Of a stretch of DNA of 39,894 bases, positions 39,701 to 39,894 are shown in pieces. Where the stretch lies: the NCBI GenBank assembly GCA_014381785.1, contig JACNKZ010000082.1, positions 1 through 39,894 on the forward strand, given 5' to 3'. Position numbers and translations under genes: made by a program. Origin of the DNA: Kiritimatiellota bacterium. GTDB taxonomy: Bacteria > Verrucomicrobiota > Kiritimatiellia > Kiritimatiellales > Tichowtungiaceae. Each line of letters begins with the position of its first letter. Positions within the stretch are counted from its first letter, which is position 1. Under the pieces are notes generated by a model. The model was given only the letters and a program-made list of their open reading frames with translations. It ran no database searches and was not told the DNA's origin.

Positions 39701-39894
39701 AAAAAATATCTCCCGTCGGGAAGTGTCTCTGCGTTTAGAGATCCGATACCAATCAGGAGGAGTGTGGCGATTATGTTTGGTTTCATATTTATCTGCAACC
39801 AACGTTTGAAAGGAGCGTCGGGTGTAGTCCGTAAGCTCGCTTGATTTGATACTCATCTAAGCCCTTCGGTAAGGGCGGTTAAATCCTTAAGTTA
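39701..39894 (-). other. possible reversed cassette boundary and start of a secreted ORF
   Basis: On the minus strand, an attC-like core CTTTCAAACGTTGGTTGC (near 39812-39795) is followed by an ATG at 39786. That frame encodes a plausible signal peptide (MKPNIIATLLLIGIGSLNAE) and then runs on about 40 residues into the antisense of cutA. AAGGGC and GCCCTT near 39858-39875 form a small hairpin. A TCCCGTCGGGA hairpin lies near 39714. It may be a cassette truncated when it met cutA, but the evidence is thin. Confidence 0.3.

Noticed and set aside
1-39894. tRNA or rRNA genes
   Set aside because: No cloverleaf with TTCGA-type loops in the right spacing and no rRNA-like conserved stretches were found; the TTCGA words present belong to dispersed repeats or attC-like cores.

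Overview
The window looks like chromosomal DNA of an anaerobic or facultative Gram-negative bacterium. LptE, an LptF/G permease, Mla-type lipid transport and lipoproteins show two membranes. A NAD-linked [NiFe] hydrogenase sits beside ordinary biosynthetic genes. The homodimeric AceE, the fused ThiS/ThiF gene and the general style recall the PVC group (for example Kiritimatiellota), but that placement is inference; no rRNA marker is present.

Layout. 1-4.5 kb is accessory DNA: small genes separated by structured sites that look like integron attC sites, with no integrase visible. It is broken by an IS481-type element, an internally deleted REP-type (Y1) transposase unit with 27-bp perfect inverted ends, and an IS110 remnant. 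4.6-6.2 kb holds a second aldo/keto reductase and a P-loop kinase. 6.25-10.76 kb (minus) is a hoxF-hoxU-hoxY-hoxH operon for a bidirectional NAD-reducing hydrogenase. 10.9-15.6 kb holds nfo, thiF, lptE, serA and a tiny lipoprotein gene. 15.7-19.7 kb (minus) is aceE-aceF of pyruvate dehydrogenase (no E3 in the window). 19.8-26.8 kb holds a DUF218 protein, rplM-rpsI, and argJ-argB-argD-rlu; a lone attC-flanked cassette gene lies between argB and argD. 27.0-29.4 kb (minus) holds a membrane metalloprotease, an ECF sigma factor, an anti-sigma-like protein and a secreted coiled-coil protein. 29.4-36.5 kb (minus) is one tightly coupled operon: a WP-repeat exported protein, mlaE, mlaF, mlaD, a membrane-anchored multi-OB-fold protein, a TctA-type permease and a YdjM-like hydrolase. 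36.7-39.7 kb holds an LptF/G permease, zwf and cutA.

The most striking signal is a dispersed short palindrome, TTTTCCAANNNTTGGAAAA. I count 12 copies with perfect 6-bp arms (TTCCAA-N3-TTGGAA), 8 more with one mismatch and one with two. They lie in intergenic spacers and inside at least eight coding genes, read in all three frames (F-P-x-x-G-K, F-Q-x-L-E-K, S-x-x-W-K). Chance expectation for the perfect form in 40 kb of random sequence is about 0.002. The elements cluster in aceE and in the Mla/OB operon and are absent from the hox coding genes. The other noteworthy items are the attC-like cassette set, including the solitary one in the arginine cluster, and the Mla-OB-TctA-YdjM operon.

No tRNA, rRNA or CRISPR array was seen.
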